Source: Coturnix japonica
Taxonomy: Eukaryota > Chordata > Aves > Galliformes > Phasianidae
Assembly: GCF_001577835.2 (NCBI RefSeq)
Contig: NC_029516.1
Span: 49,970,186-50,034,185, forward strand
Reading direction: 5' to 3'
Length of the DNA: 64,000 nt
In this document: positions 1-13,476 of the stretch, one piece after another
How the letters are laid out: every line of letters begins with the position of its first letter
Numbering within the stretch: the first letter of the stretch is position 1
Notes under the pieces: model-generated
What the model saw: the letters and a program-made list of their open reading frames with translations, nothing else
What the model was told of the DNA's origin: nothing
Database searches by the model: none
Translations under genes and position numbers: made by a program

Positions 1-2587
1 TTAAGGCAGGAACTCTGTTCTGTCAAAAGACATCTCAATATTCTCATAAAATGAAGACAAGCAGTCAACATGAGAAAAAGAAACAGGTTTTAAAAATACC
101 TTGGTGTGTTATTACCGTCCTTGAAATCATTCACTGTGTTTCATTTTGTTTATTGCTTTGCAATTACGTTCTCATAACATCTCCTTTCATTAGGAAAAGG
201 AAAAAAAAAAAAAAGAAAAAAAAAAGATCTCACACTGTTGTGGTGAAGGTTTATTGAGGAAGTAGAAAAAATGAAGTCCAACATTGGAAGTGTTTGTTCC
301 ATAATGCTGAAAAACAGTGCAACCAAAATCTTTATTTTCCAACATCACTTTTTAATTTTATGTGTGGCAATCCAAATGTTATGTCATTGTAGAACAGAAT
401 CTTGATGCTGCACCTGAAAGCTAGCATTCATTTTCACCATCTTCATCCCACTCCTCCAAATGCTGCTTCTTCCTACACAGCTTTACTTACACACCTCTCC
501 ACTTACCCTCATCATTAGAAAGCCTCACTAATACTGCCTTCAGGCCATTCAAAGTGCAGCCTGAGTACTTACTTATATTCCTCAACTGTTATTTTAATCA
601 TGCCACTCCTTACCTCGGCCTCTTTAAGATAACTCCTTTCAACATCTTCCATAGGCTTCATAATTTCTCATGAGTCACAGGTTGTGATCAACTTCACGAT
701 CCTGTAAACTCTTTCCATTTGTGCTGACTTGTTATTCTGCTAGATCATCCTCTCTCTCCAGTTATATCCACTTCTTTACCTTGTTTATGTGATCTCCCAC
801 AAGGGCATTTTATTCTTACAGCATTCCCCACATAAGATCTGCTTCTAGGCAAATCCAAGAAGCATTTTTTAGTTCAATTTCTCATAGAAATCAAACTTCT
901 TGGGGCTAATGAAAAGCCAGGTACATCCATTTATCTTAGAATTTATCCTTAGCTGTCTGAGCCACATACATACACAAGGTCTGGTGCTGGGCCACTGAAA
1001 AGAAATCAGAATGTGATGACAAGAATGCTAACGAGAAGGAAGAGGATAAAAGAAAAATAATGCAGTATTAATAGTACAATGTCCTGCTACCTTGTTTGTA
1101 TATTACACACTTTTCCCTTGTTCTTTGACTTCCTCTCTCTGTTTAGACTCCTTGGGAGAGAGACTTTATCTTCCTCTCTGTTTAGAAAATGCTTGGCATT
1201 TCAATATCTACTGCTGTCCTCCTCATAAATAATCTTCATGTTGTCCTTTTCCAGTAGAAAGGACACACACTGGAAAACAGTATTCAGGATCATAAAAGCT
1301 TGAGGAAGCCCTGGTTCCTGTAACACCTACTTGATACAGACACTAATTAAATCCCTGTTGGAGTCATAGATAGATCTGACCAATTAAGTCCTTGAAAGCC
1401 TGTTTCAGTTTGATTCCAAAGCACTGACTGAAATATGCTTTCAGATTGTCTTTTAGTATGTTAGTTCTGTCTACATGAAAATTTAGTACAGATTCTCAAA
1501 AACTGTAGTGCTAAGAAGCAGGACAGCAACAACTGCCCCATTAGAAACACCCGTAGAAAAAACAAAAGGCTTTAAAGTCTGTCACATAGCATCCTGTGTT
1601 GAATACCGGATTACTATAGAGCACAGATGGCATAAAATACCACTGCTGATGTTAAGAGATCAGCTAGCTGTTCAATTAATTCATAGGTCTAGGAAGTCTA
1701 CAAAATACCTGAATTAATAATAAAAATAGCAATCACAGTAAGATACTAAATGACAATGTTCTTCATAAAAAATGAAATGTTAAGTGTTTCATTTCATCTT
1801 GAAGTCTTGGAAATGTACGGCAAATGTATTTGGTGCATGACTGTTGCTGAAGAGCCCTGAAACAGAGCTACAATAAATTAAATGGTACATCAGTGGGGAT
1901 GTACATGAGCTAAGTGACTCCCAATTCCTTACCACACAAGTGATCACTAAAATAATATTATAATTTCTGTCCTCAGCAATATTTCTGTATGGTCCTTTTA
2001 TTTGTAAACTAGGAGGAAGGCTTCTGTCAGTAAATGAAGAGCCCACAGTGCCACCTTCTTATAAGTGACTGAATTATTGGTGCTGAATGCAAAAATCACC
2101 TAGATATTTACATCATTATAGCTGGCACAGTCCTTGCATTTTCTGAATAATAATGTCATTGAAATAACTGACATTTCTGCAAACTTAGATACTTCTTACA
2201 TCAGTTACCTAAGAATTTGGCCTCCCTTATAAGCTCTTGATCTAAACTCAGACTGCAGCCAACCGAGAAAGACATCTCCAGATGGTAGCTCATCCCTCCA
2301 AAGACAAGCACTTCTGAAGAGTGGGCCTATCTATCCATAGCCCTTTGTTTGGACAAATTCAAGTGAGAATTTCAGTTTTCATGCTTAAGTTGACAGAAGA
2401 AATCTATGTTTCTGCCTACACTATAAATGTGACAGTGTCAGTATCTTAGTGATGGTTAAAGGGCACAGTTAAGATTCAACTGTTGCAACAGATTCTGGCT
2501 TAGAGAGCAATTTTGTTTCAGTGATCTGATACAGTGGTAAACTTTCAACTCTGCAGTTTGAAATCCCCTACAGTGACCTCTACAGGT
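1..2587. other. Left intergenic flank
   Basis: AT-rich unique sequence with an A/G-rich tract at about 195-227. No exon, RNA gene or recognisable repeat was seen. From human gene order the next gene to the left would be expected to be TXNRD1, but none of its exons was recognised here. Confidence 0.5.
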
Positions 2588-3780
2588 GAATCATAGAACC
2601 ACCGAATCACCTCCAAGATCATCTAGTCTAACAGTCCACCTATCACCAATGTTTCCCTACTAAGCCACATACCTTAGTACCACATCTATACGTTTCTCAA
2701 ACATGTCCAGGGACAATGATTCTACCGCCCTCCTGTGGAGCCTGTTCCAGTATGTGACCACTCCTTTGGAGAATAAATTTTTCCTGATATCCAAACTGAA
2801 CCTCCCCTGGCTCAACTTGCAGCCATTCCCTCTGGCCCAGCCGCTAATTATATGGGAAAAGAGGCCAACCACCACCTCACCACAACTTCCTTTCAGACAG
2901 TTGAAGAAGGCAATAAGGTCTCACCTAAGCCTACATTCTTCCAGACTAAATAATCCCAGTTCCCTCAGCCGCTCTTCATAAGATTTGCGCTCACCAGATT
3001 CTTTGCTCTTCTCTGGACATGCTCCAGGGCCTCAACATCTTTCTTTCAGTGATCAGCCCAAAACTGAACACAGCACTAAAGATTCAGCCTCACCAGAGCA
3101 GAGTATAGAGGGACAACCACCTGGTGACACTATTTCTTACACAAGCTAGGATGCTGTTGGCCTTTTTGGCCACCTGGACACACTGCTGACTCGTTTTCAG
3201 CTGAGTGTCAATCAATAGCCCCAGTTTCACTTCCTCCATAATGTCTTCCACCCACTCTGACAAAAGCATGTAGTATTGCCTGGGGTAATTGTGCCCAAAA
3301 CGCGGGACCTGGCACTTGGTCTTGTTGAACTTCATGTCACTGCCCTCAGCCCAGTGATCCAGCCTGTCCAGATTACTCTATAGGGCCTTTCTACCCCCAG
3401 GCAGATCAACACTTCATCTCACCTTGATGTTATCTGGAAACTTACTGAGGCTGTACTCAACGCCCTCATCCAGGTCATCAATAAAGATATTCGACAGGAC
3501 AGGCCCCAGTACCAACCTCTGGGGAACATTAACCATGACCATTCGCCAACTGAATTTAACTCTATTCACCACCACTCTCTGGGTCCAGCCCTTCAGACAG
3601 TTCTTTTCTTAGCAAAGACTGTTCAAGCCATAGGCTACCAGCTTCTCCTGTGGGACAGTGTCAAAGGCTTTGCTGAAATCTAGGTAGACTGCATTGACAG
3701 CTTTTCCCTCATCCACCAGGTGGTTCACTTGATCATTGGAGATCCACTTGGTTAAGCAGAACCTACCTCTCTTGAACTCA
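2588..3780 (-). mobile_element. CR1 LINE, 5'-truncated, with reverse transcriptase fragments
   Basis: Minus-strand CR1 of about 1.2 kb. Translated pieces match CR1 ORF2, including LDFSKAFDTVPQEKL of the reverse transcriptase and the C-terminal WNRLHRRAVES-type segment. The frame is broken into several short pieces, so it is an old inactive copy. The 3' end lies at the low-coordinate side, with a degenerate ATTCTATG-like tail. Confidence 0.9.
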
Positions 3781-6614
3781 CGGAAACTGAAACTACAAAT
3801 AGAGACAAGTGAGATAGCTCCCAGAAAACTCAAATGGTTCCAGGAACGTGCTATATTCCTCCAGTCATGAGAAGCAAAACTAAGCAATCAAATTTATTAC
3901 CATTTTGAAATGCAAACACAAAGCTTGAAAACATACACTTCTGAAAAGAAATTCTGACGATACAGTGCAAAATTTTAGACCTACAGTCCTCCAGAGCCCC
4001 TACTCTGTGACTCCAGTGCCCCAGCACTGTCAGTCATGAGGCTTTCCTAACTGCAGCTTCGTAATCACAACTGACCTGGGCAACAGTCCACATTTCCTCA
4101 CTTCCCATTTCCATCTGACATAGATACCTTCTGGCTCTCTCTGCAATACTCAAAGCAAAGCATTAATGGAACCCAGCTTCCCAGCCCATGGGAAATGTAG
4201 AGTTTCACTGCAGAGACATTAAGCAGCTGCTTGTCCTCTTCCACAGTAGAATTAAGATTTGTTTCGCCATACTTAGACCACTGGATAAATTCAATCCCAC
4301 ACACAGCTGATAACAGGAGAAAATAAAAAACACATAACCACAGTGCAGTGAAATGCAGATAACAAGTAAATCCATGTGAATAACGTTTGAAAACACATCA
4401 TGTACTTAGCTATAAAAATGACCAGTTAAATTTTTAATAGAGACACTTTGGCTTTTCATTTTATATTTGGTAAATAAGTATTGTTTTTTTCCCCTGTTTT
4501 TCAAAAGGAGTCCAGAGCAATGAAAAGTTTCCCTATCCAGGAGGCAATAATTGCACAAATGCAAAGCAGGGCTCCTGTCAGATTTCATCTTAGTAACAGT
4601 GCCGTGTTGCTTTGTTGAAAACAAAGCAGTGTAGATACAGTTATAGTTTCATCTCTTACTGTTGCTGTGTTACTCATGGCCAAGTTAGAGACTTCTTTCA
4701 AGATATCAGCCTTCAAACAATTCTGTATGGACCATCTTCTTGCATGTGTACTTTGAAGTTCTTGGTTGCTTTTGTGGTATGTTTACATTTGATGTTTTAG
4801 TCATGTTTTAACATACAAATTACCTGATTACAAGTCAGTTCTGCTTCAGGAGCATTTCAAAGGGATTGCTGCTAGCCATATTAAGCACCACCTGGCAAAA
4901 ATTAAAGTACACCTAAACTTCAAATGGTATCTTTGGATGTACTTGCTTCGTTAGTGAAAACAACAAGCTAATTTTTCTTGTATGTGAAGGAACAAGACAT
5001 ATGCATTCGTGCACTGCCTATTTGTCCTGTTTCCCTCAATAATTTTGGACATGTTGGCCAATTTTAATCAAACTTATATACTCTATTTCTGTACTTCTTT
5101 TGCAAGAAAGGCAGTTGAGTGAGAAGAAATGGCTCAAAAGTTTGTTCAGCTCCTATTACAGATTGCACATAGGATCTCAGCCTCAAGGATTTTCAAGAAA
5201 TAGCTTCCCTTGCCTCTTGTAAGCTGTGATACCGTTATCTTAGTATCTGGTATCCTAGTACTAGTACTAAGTACCTTAGCATCTATGTACCGAAGCATGC
5301 TGGCATCTAAGCAATTCAGTTCATCTCAACCTAGAAAAGTAGTATTGTTACTGATGCAGCAGACAGGGAATTGAGACAAAATGCAGTTAACAAAACAGAC
5401 TATCAAATGTATTTGCTTAGCTCTCAATTGAGATTTGATGGCCTGGATTTGCCCAAGATTATACAAGTAGTGTGCAGGGAACTGAATCCAAGCTCGCACC
5501 TTGCTCTTTGGACCATGGTTCCCAAATGAGCTGTGGCTATTTCAGAATCACGCTTTGCCCATCCCGCTTTTGGCTGGGTACCAGTTCACTCAGAATAAGC
5601 ACATCCTTCAGTCCTCATAGTGGGGATAGCAAAGCTCTCTACTATCAGAGTGCCGCCTCTCAGTCGTGCTGTCACAACACAGACCCTGCTCACGACTCTT
5701 TCAGATCTGTGGGACCACTAACCATGAATGGCACCTGAGCAATGAGTTCCTTCCAAGTGTGGCAGGATTTTTACTGTTGAAAGGGCAATACAATCTAAAA
5801 GCAAGCCACACTGGAGTTGCTAAATAATTTTTTCCATATATGTGAGAGTTTTGGAAAAATGAAAGATGTCTTGATCTCTAATCCATTCCATCTAATCTCC
5901 CCCTTCCGAGACTCCTATGCTTTGTTAATTACCTGCAGATTATTTCTCCTGGATTTCCACATTCAGTCTTTTTTTCATGCAGCACTGGCAGGCTCAGTGG
6001 TATTTTCCAAGTATCTTCTTTTAATTAGGACTGTCTGATACAAATAAGAATACTCTCATCTACAAGAGCAGGTAACAAGCATTAGAAAGGCCACCATTAA
6101 GAAAGAAATTCCCAAGGCCTGATGAAGTTCATAGTGCTATGTCTATAAAAACTGTGTTTTCTTGTTCCAAACACACACTTCTGTAAATGACAGAGCCCAG
6201 AGCAGAAGTAAGGCACATTCTGGAGCAGACTGGTGTATTCTGGATGGGAGAACGTTCTGTAGTAACACCTGTATCACACTTAGACAGCTTTCTTAGCTAA
6301 CACCTACTAAGCAGAGCAGAAATTTCAAACAGCAATGACAACCTCACACAGTACAGATCACAACCTCACTCAGCTCTCTCTTACTTCTTACTGCAGTTAA
6401 CTCCACCTTCTCCTGAACATTCTTCTCTTTCTTTGAAGACAGAATTTGAGCTGATCTAAAAGGAGAAACAGATTGGCCACAGAATATAAGGAATGAACTG
6501 CAGACAAGAGGAACTATATTCAGTTCTGGAAAATATAAAGTCTAAATGAGATGGTAAGGAATTTGAGACTGTAACTGATAAGCAGCTAGATAACAAAGCA
6601 GCAAGAATTATACC
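3781..6614. other. Intergenic sequence between CR1 remnants
   Basis: No gene, RNA or mobile element was recognised. Short imperfect TATCTTAGTATC-type repeats occur at about 5232-5290. Reading frames here are short and have no recognisable domains. Confidence 0.4.
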
Positions 6615-6948
6615 AGGTGATATCTTTCAATATCTAAAGGGGGACTGTAAGAAAGAGGGGGATGGACAGACTCTTTAGCAGGATCTGTTGTAACAGGACA
6701 AGAGGAAATAATTTCCAACTAAAGAGGGGAGATCTAGGCTGGATAAAAAGAAAAAGGTCTTTATAATAACAGTGGTGAGACGCTGGCATAGGTTGCTCAG
6801 AGACGTGGTGGATGCTCCATCCCTGGAGACACTCAAGGTCAGGATGGAGGGGCTCTAAGCACCCTGATCTAACTGCAGGTGTTCCTGTTCATTGCAAGTT
6901 GGACTAGATGGCCTTAAAAGTCCCTTCCAACTCAAAAGATTCCGTGAT
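6615..6948 (+). mobile_element. CR1 LINE 3' end
   Basis: Plus-strand match to the CR1 3' region: tatctaaagggggactg, acaggacaagaggaaat, then the ggactagatggcc...cccttccaact stretch and a tail like gattccgtgattgg. It is heavily diverged. Confidence 0.85.
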
Positions 6949-7718
6949 TGGCATGCTGAAATGCAAATTTTTAGGATATATAGCATGAATAAAACACGGG
7001 GTCTTGTGAATATATGGATCTTGAGAATGTGCTTAGCATATGAGTAAGATATTTAGCCAGTTAAGAACACACAACAAAGGTGTGATAGAAGCTGTCACCA
7101 GTGGAAAAACAAATGGTAAAAGGTATGTAGAGAGTAACTTTGTTTTGGATCCTCTGTCTTTGGCTGGATGACATATTTAACTACTGGGTTTTCATCTGTC
7201 AACAGTAAGAGAACTTGTTCCCACTATCTTGCCCTACAAGAAAAAAAAAAGAAAAGCTCTGAATAAAATCATTGGAGAAGTAGATTTCTCACCGATTCAA
7301 TAGTTATAAATGCCAGCAAAACTATCACAGGCAAAAAAAAAAATAAATAAAATAAAAAAAAAAATAGCCAGTATTTTTTGCTTTGAGTTTGAAAAACATA
7401 CAGTGATAAGACTGGAGGGCCACGTTTTCAATCAAAATGTCAGCAGAGCTGTTCAAAGCCACAGGCACCACCTGCTCTATGCCCTGAAGAACCTGCATTA
7501 ATGTCAGGGTTTTTCTTCCCTCTCACTTGTGAAATTCCAGGTTGAGATGAGAGAATCCATAGAAAGATCTTAAAACTGCAGAGCAAGATGAACGCTGCAT
7601 TGCTGTGGTGTTATACTTAGTGTACACAAGCTATAACACGGACAGAGGGGAAATGTATCCCCTAAGGCCCTGCAGTTAGTGAATGTTCTTTTATTATTTT
7701 ACATCTTCCAGGCATTAA

Positions 7719-7756
<38 letters not shown>

Positions 7757-8554
7757 TTACTGCTCACAGTACCCAGGAGGCAGAATGAAGCTGTGTAGAG
7801 CATTTGCAATAAAAACCCGAGGCCATGCAAAATTTGTCTCATTTGATGTTCCCATTTAAGTTTGAAACTCAGTCCACACCCGTGGACATTCTGAGTGTAT
7901 CTTCCTGATATATTGAAATAGAAGAAACCAACATTCTTATGTGAAAACAAGTGGAAATCTGTAAGGTTTATGAGTTTGTTTAAATCCTTTGTTTTAACCC
8001 AAACACCAGAAGAAAACTTGCAGAGGAACATGTTTATGTATTAACAGGAAGAAGAATGCTAACACAGCCCACTGTGAAACATGAATTTCATGTGTTTGGG
8101 TAAAATAATACTTCAGACTCCAGAGTTATTCCTGTTACTTCCATTGTAGAGGCTGCACACAGATGCTGTTGGCAGCAGGTGTGTGGAATGTCTCCGGCTG
8201 CTTTTGCTTGAGGGAAAATCACTCTCTGGTTCCAGCAAATGGCAGGTTGGTGGATTATGAAGTGTTTCATATAACCTCTTCATTTATAAATCTCAGAGGA
8301 GAAGTCAGCCCATCATCTTCACCTAGCAGCCTGTATTTTTAAGAACTAACACAAAACCTGAAGGTGAGAGGAAACCAGGCTCGCTAGGCTGTGTCACCAG
8401 GGGAAATGATTCTTCCAGGTCTGCAGTGAGATTTTACTTCTGCTGAGGGAAGGGGCAAGGCTGAGCCACAGAACCCCAGGTTTTGTTCCACCACTTGGCT
8501 GGGACTGAGAGTGGGCCTTCCGCCTCCTTCACTGACCTCATCTTTCTCAGCCTT
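6949..8554. other. Intergenic sequence with A-rich tracts
   Basis: Contains AAATAAAA-rich sequence at about 7330-7365 and a 33-base A run at 7720-7752. Otherwise it is featureless unique sequence. Confidence 0.4.
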
Positions 8555-8822
8555 TCAGTGGTGTGCAGCAACAGAACGAGGGGCAACCAGTACAAACTGC
8601 AACATGGGAAGCCTCACACAAATGTGAGGAAGAATTCCTTTACTGTGTGAGTGACAGAGCACTGAAATAAGATGCCCTGAGAGGTGATGGAGTTTCTTTC
8701 TGCGGAGATACTCCAAACACACCTGGATGCTTCCATGTGGAAGCCATTGCAGGGAATGTGCTCTAGCTGGGGGCTGACCCAGGTGATCTCTAGAGGTCCC
8801 TCCCTATAATTCTGTGATTCTT
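8555..8822 (+). mobile_element. CR1 LINE 3' end
   Basis: Plus-strand CR1 3' region (acagaacgaggggcaacc ... aggtgatctctagaggtccc) ending in the tail ATTCTGTGATTCTTTG. It lies just outside the NFYB CpG island. Confidence 0.85.
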
Positions 8823-8989
8823 TGTCAGTCTGTGCGTGATGAGGAAGGCAGCAAAGTCATTGAGGGACACATGATTTATTTTCCTCTCAACCGCCGAGCC
8901 AAGGGCAGGTGTAGGACAGCCAAGGCAGCCTGCAAGGAGCTTCCAACAACAACAACCAACCAAACAGCAGCAACGGCAGCCCTGCACCG

Positions 8990-10110
8990 CAGGGCTCAGA
9001 CCCCTTTTCCAGGGTCAACCCCCCCCCCACCCCGCGCCCGGTGCATCCGTCCCCATAAAGGAGGCGGGCAAGGCCGGGAAGGCCGAGCCGGCAGCGTGGA
9101 GGGAGGGAGCGCGCTGAGGGGAAGAGCCGGCGCGCGTGGCGGGGAGGCGGCACGGAGGGAGGGCAGGCCGGCTGCGGGAAGCGGGGCTCCGCGCTGGGAC
9201 TGGTTCCTTCGCAGCCATTTTCTGTCCAACCAAACAGCCGATTTGCGGAGGGAGCCAACCAGGGCCGCACTGGAGGTTTGTGCCTGGCTCCGGCCAATGA
9301 TTGGTAACCGGTTCCACTGCAGGCTCGAATGAAATGTCCGTCTTCCTCCTCGGGCCCCGGCGCCGCCGCCGCGCCGCCGCCGCGGGGACCAGGAAGTGGG
9401 GGGCGAGCAGCCCCCAGGCACCGCCGCCATCGGCTGCTCGCCCGCCTCTTTGTGCGGCCGGAGGGAGCGGGGCCGCGCGGCCGGGGGAGCGTGAACGGGC
9501 GGCGGGGAGGAGGAGAGGGAGAGAAAGAGAGCGGGCGGGGAGAGAGGCCAGGCGGCAGCGGGGGGTCTCGGTGCGGCGACTGCCCCCGTCTCGGCGGGGA
9601 AGTGCCCCCCCCGGTTCCGGCTCCATTTTGCGGCCTAGGCGGGGGGAGGCGGAGGCGGGAGCGCGGTTGCCCCGCGGCCGTGTCCGCCGCGGACCGGGCC
9701 GCGAGCGGCCGTGCTCCCCCCGTGCGGCCTCGGGGCCCCCTTCTCGGTGTGGGGAGGCTTCGCGGCCGGCACGGCGGGGGCCCCGCTTTGTTGTGGCCCG
9801 GCAGCGGTGCCCCCCTCCCCGCGGTGCGGCGGGAGGCCCCGACACCACGCCCATGGCCGCCGCGCCGGGCCCGGCGTGGAGCCGAGCGGCCGCACCGCCG
9901 CCGTTGCGGTCCGCGAAGGAGAGTTGCGCGGAGAGTGGCTTTGGTGGAGCCGAGATGGGGTGAGCGTGGCTGCGGGAGCCGCTGGCAGCGTTGCGGAGCC
10001 CCGGCCGGAGGGACGGTGCTCTCCCGCCCCGCTGCAGCGGCCGCGCTGCCCGGCGAGGTGGCTGACAGTAAAGTTGCTGAACGCCTGGGAGCACGTTGTC
10101 TCGTTCCATC
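8990..10110 (+). promoter_or_regulatory. NFYB: CpG island and probable NFYB promoter/first noncoding exon
   Basis: A stretch of very high GC and CpG content, sharply different from its AT-rich flanks, about 7 kb upstream of the first NFYB coding exon. Sites seen: an inverted CCAAT pair at 9294-9304, an AACCGGTT palindrome at 9306-9313, a YY1-like GCCATTTT at 9214-9221, an ETS-like AGGAAGTG at 9391-9398, and many GC boxes. A splice-donor-like GTGAGC at 9960 could end the first exon at 9959. Transcription start and exon limits are inferred and not seen directly. Confidence 0.8.
9294..9304. promoter_or_regulatory. Back-to-back inverted CCAAT boxes (CCAAT-G-ATTGG)
   Basis: CCAAT on the plus strand at 9294-9298 and ATTGG at 9300-9304 form an inverted pair separated by one base, just upstream of the presumed NFYB start region. 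CCAAT is the binding site of NF-Y, whose B subunit this gene encodes, so feedback control is plausible. One base is too close for both boxes to be occupied at once. Confidence 0.6.
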
Positions 10111-13100
10111 TAAAAGAAGGAATGGAAGGTGACCACCGACCAGGCGTGAACTAGAGTGAGGAAGTGTGTAGGAAAGCACTTAGAAGCTGTGTGTGTAAAT
10201 AGGGTTTCCCTCCCGTGCCCCACTGTGTGTGCTCTTGCATCACTGAAAGGCGCAACATCAGGAAGGGAGATCGATCAGCCCGCCGGGCTGCGGACCGAGC
10301 AGGGTCAGTGGGTTCACCAGTAGCACAGGGATAGGTGGAGGAGATAGAAACCTGTCTTTTCTAGGTGTCTACCTGTACAGATGTCGTAGGTGCTGTGAGT
10401 GAGCAGGTCACCCTGTTTGCAGGTGTACCTCTGTGCCAGCTGCTGCCCTGTCCAGAAACTGCAGTTGGTGATCCTGGAAGGAGGAGTATTGTGTGAGTTA
10501 TTCATAGGCAATCAGAGCAGAAAGGAAAACTGTCACCTGTTCTAGCGATAGTTTAGCAGCTATTAAGATACACAGGCTGAAAAATTAAGTATTACAGATC
10601 CATGTGACTTTGTGATATGATAGAAGATCTCAGAAAACCAGTAGGCTTGTAGCTTTGCCAGTCTCTTTCAGGCTTAGCAAAAACGTTTTTGTTCTCATGT
10701 GGAAGTTACCTAGTGGGCTTAGGTTGGCTTTGGGAGGGCAGTGCCCCGAGTGCTTCTAAGGCAGGCAGGGAGGTGGAAGCCTGGATGTTAGCCCTCAAAT
10801 GGCATCCTTTGTGTTTTGACCTGTGCCTGTCTCACTGATGAATTGTTTGATTTAAATTGAAGTTATCATCAATTAAAAAAATACATTTAAAAAATCTTGT
10901 TGCTTTGTTAAAAGAAACCCAGACAAAGCAGTGGCAAAAAGCAAAGTGTAAGGTGCTGCTTTGGGCATTACTCACAGCCTGGCTTTAATTGACTCGCAGA
11001 AGTGGAGAAGTGATGTTTATGCATGATCATTAGCACAGTGTTTTTAACAATAAGGTCGGAGGTTAGTTGTTTTTATTTATGTGGCCTGTGGCACAGCCCT
11101 TTAATGTTAGGGAAGAATCCAGTTGTAATTCCCTGGGAGTTCTGAGGCGGTTTAATCTGAATCAATATCTTTGAGGTTTCTGTTTGTTTCTCATGCTCTG
11201 TGTTGAGTAGGTGATTATATATGACCTTGGCTGTTGGCATTGTCAGCTGTGAAGCTGTATTTGAAAGAAGCCAAAAACATGGGTTATTACTTTTCAGGCT
11301 TTAATATTTAACAATTAAAGCAGTTCAAAGTTCAGTACGGATCCTCTTATTTGTAGTAGTGATTACGTGAAGGGAGACAGTATGTAGAACTCTTTATTTT
11401 TGGAGGGAAGCGGGAAATTTTCCAAGATACCGTGAAGATCCAAAGCACGAAATGCTGTAAAACTGTTTTGTAGTCATATCTTTTTTGTTTAGTCCAGATA
11501 TTGGGGGGTGAGGGGGTGTAGAGCAAAGGAGGAAAAGGAAGCTTGCAAGGCTTTTTTCAGCTGATGCTTTAAACTTGGCTTTTCAGATGGGATTTTTTTG
11601 ACACAGTTCTTCAGAGAAATGTGGAATTTGGAAAAAGATGTTTTAGTGCCACAATGCTGGGAAAACATGCAAGCGGTCACAATGTATGTGTGTGTGGAGC
11701 GACATTCATAAATTAGTTGATAGAAGGAAAGAAATTGCTATAGAGTCTGAGGATTCTGCCTGAAAATAGTGGCCTGTCCTGAACCAGCTTTGTATAAACT
11801 CCTCCTGGTTCTGCAGCTGGTGAGGAAGAAACCGTTCTCAAGGCTTAACTGCAACACTGCCACAATGAAGGAAAAATGTAACCAAGTCACCAATGAAAAA
11901 GACAGGGTTGACAACTTGCTGCTTTAATAAACAGATATGCTTAGTTTTTCACCAAAGATGCTAGGGAAGCACCAAAAACTCCATATGGAAAGACAGCACA
12001 GTGCTTTCAGTCAGTGTTGCAGCAGGAAGGAGCTGCTGGGACTGAGCCCTTTTAGCACTGTTGCCTCATTCAGCTTCTGCAAAAGCACCACCAACTTGTG
12101 CCCCAGGACATTAGGACTGGCGAGGTGGGCCACGGTGTGTCTGACATTAGTGCTGGTTATACTGATGGACATGGGAATGTGGAAGGGTGGGTGGGCACTG
12201 CTGGGCTTCCTAAGGGAGAGGTTTCCTCACAACAGTCCAGAAGAAGGAACCCAGTACAGCCTGGATGCTTATGAGTGTTACTGAAGCTGTCAGGTTCTTT
12301 CAGCATCAGCCTGCTGATCCTGATGCAGTTCTGCTGTTGGGGAAAATGTTGCGTGTGAGAGATCAGAAGAACTTGCGATTGGGAGAGGCAGGGTGGCATC
12401 TGTTTGTGTTCTAGACATGTGCCAAGGGGTTTTTGATTTACATTGCCGTGGATGTGCTGGAACGATGCCCTCTGCCTGTGGGTGCATTTACCAGGCAGCA
12501 TTTCCTGCTGTGGGAGGCATTGCTTCCAGGTGAGAATTCAGTGGAGATACAGTTATTCAGAAATCACTGACAATAAAAGGGAATCAATACTGTATTTTCA
12601 ATCAAAATTTTTCTCTGCGGGTGCAGAAAGCTCATATAAAACCTCATTGTCCCCCCTGGATGTCACGTGCTGCTTTTCAGGTTTACATCTCCTGTGGTAA
12701 GGGCTGGTGGCAAAATAAAGGTACGGTGGCTGATATAGTTAACTGCCTATACCTTTAATTACTTTATCTGTCCTGCTTCCATGGCAGCTATGTAGAAAGC
12801 ACCTCATTCTTCAGTTCAATTCAGTTTCTGTTGTCCCTCATGTTCTGGGAGAAAGATGAGGTACGTAAATACTTAAAGCCAAAGAGGTACTTGGTTTCCC
12901 TTGAGAGAGCAGTTTTGCAAACTATTGCCAGGTAATTCTGAAGTCAAGCTCTTCCTAAGCTTTTGTTCCATTTTTCCCCTTTATGCTGATAGAAGAATCA
13001 GACCCATCCTCTGGGATGTAGCAACAGCTCAGGGCTGCATTGTTGTGGAGTTACCCTTTAGCAGAGCCACCGATATTGCTCTTTAGGAGAGCTTTTAAGA

Positions 13101-13394
13101 TGAAGCAGGATGCAAGATTTACTTCAGGGCAGTGAGGATGTATCAGTTCTGTGTAGATGTATTCTAGGAACAGTGTGAGTTGTGGGCTGCTGACAGAAGC
13201 ATATTTTTTTAAGCATCCTCCAGAAAACTTGCTACCAGATGGTAGGTGTAAACCTGTACATTCACTCACTTTCAGCTCATCGTTGAGTTTTCTTTGAGGT
13301 CTTTAATCTGAAGTGTTTCCCTTTCAAAATATTTCTGGTGTTACTTTCCCTGAGCTGTTACTTTGTATCTTCCTGTTGATGGTCTCCTTCATTA

Positions 13395-13476
13395 GAGGTA
13401 CCAGGGACAGGCAGAATGCAGGGTTGACCTTGGTGATCTGAAGGCTCCTTCCTAACTAAATGATTCTGTGATTCTT
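13395..13476 (+). mobile_element. CR1 3'-tail remnant
   Basis: Short plus-strand fragment with a diverged ggt(t)gaccttggtgatctgaaggctcc stretch and the tail AAATGATTCTGTGATTCT, in the NFYB 5' intron. Confidence 0.7.

Noticed and set aside
2660-3887. Several 60-90 codon frames as host genes
   Set aside because: They are fragments of CR1 ORF2 on the minus strand.
1-8900. TXNRD1 exons expected from gene order
   Set aside because: No thioredoxin reductase motif was found on either strand; the gene probably lies further left.
8887-10179. Long reading frames on both strands (up to 430 codons) in the CpG island
   Set aside because: They are Pro/Arg/Gly/Ala-rich with no domains and overlap each other in several frames. 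GC-rich DNA simply lacks stop codons here; the region is the NFYB promoter.
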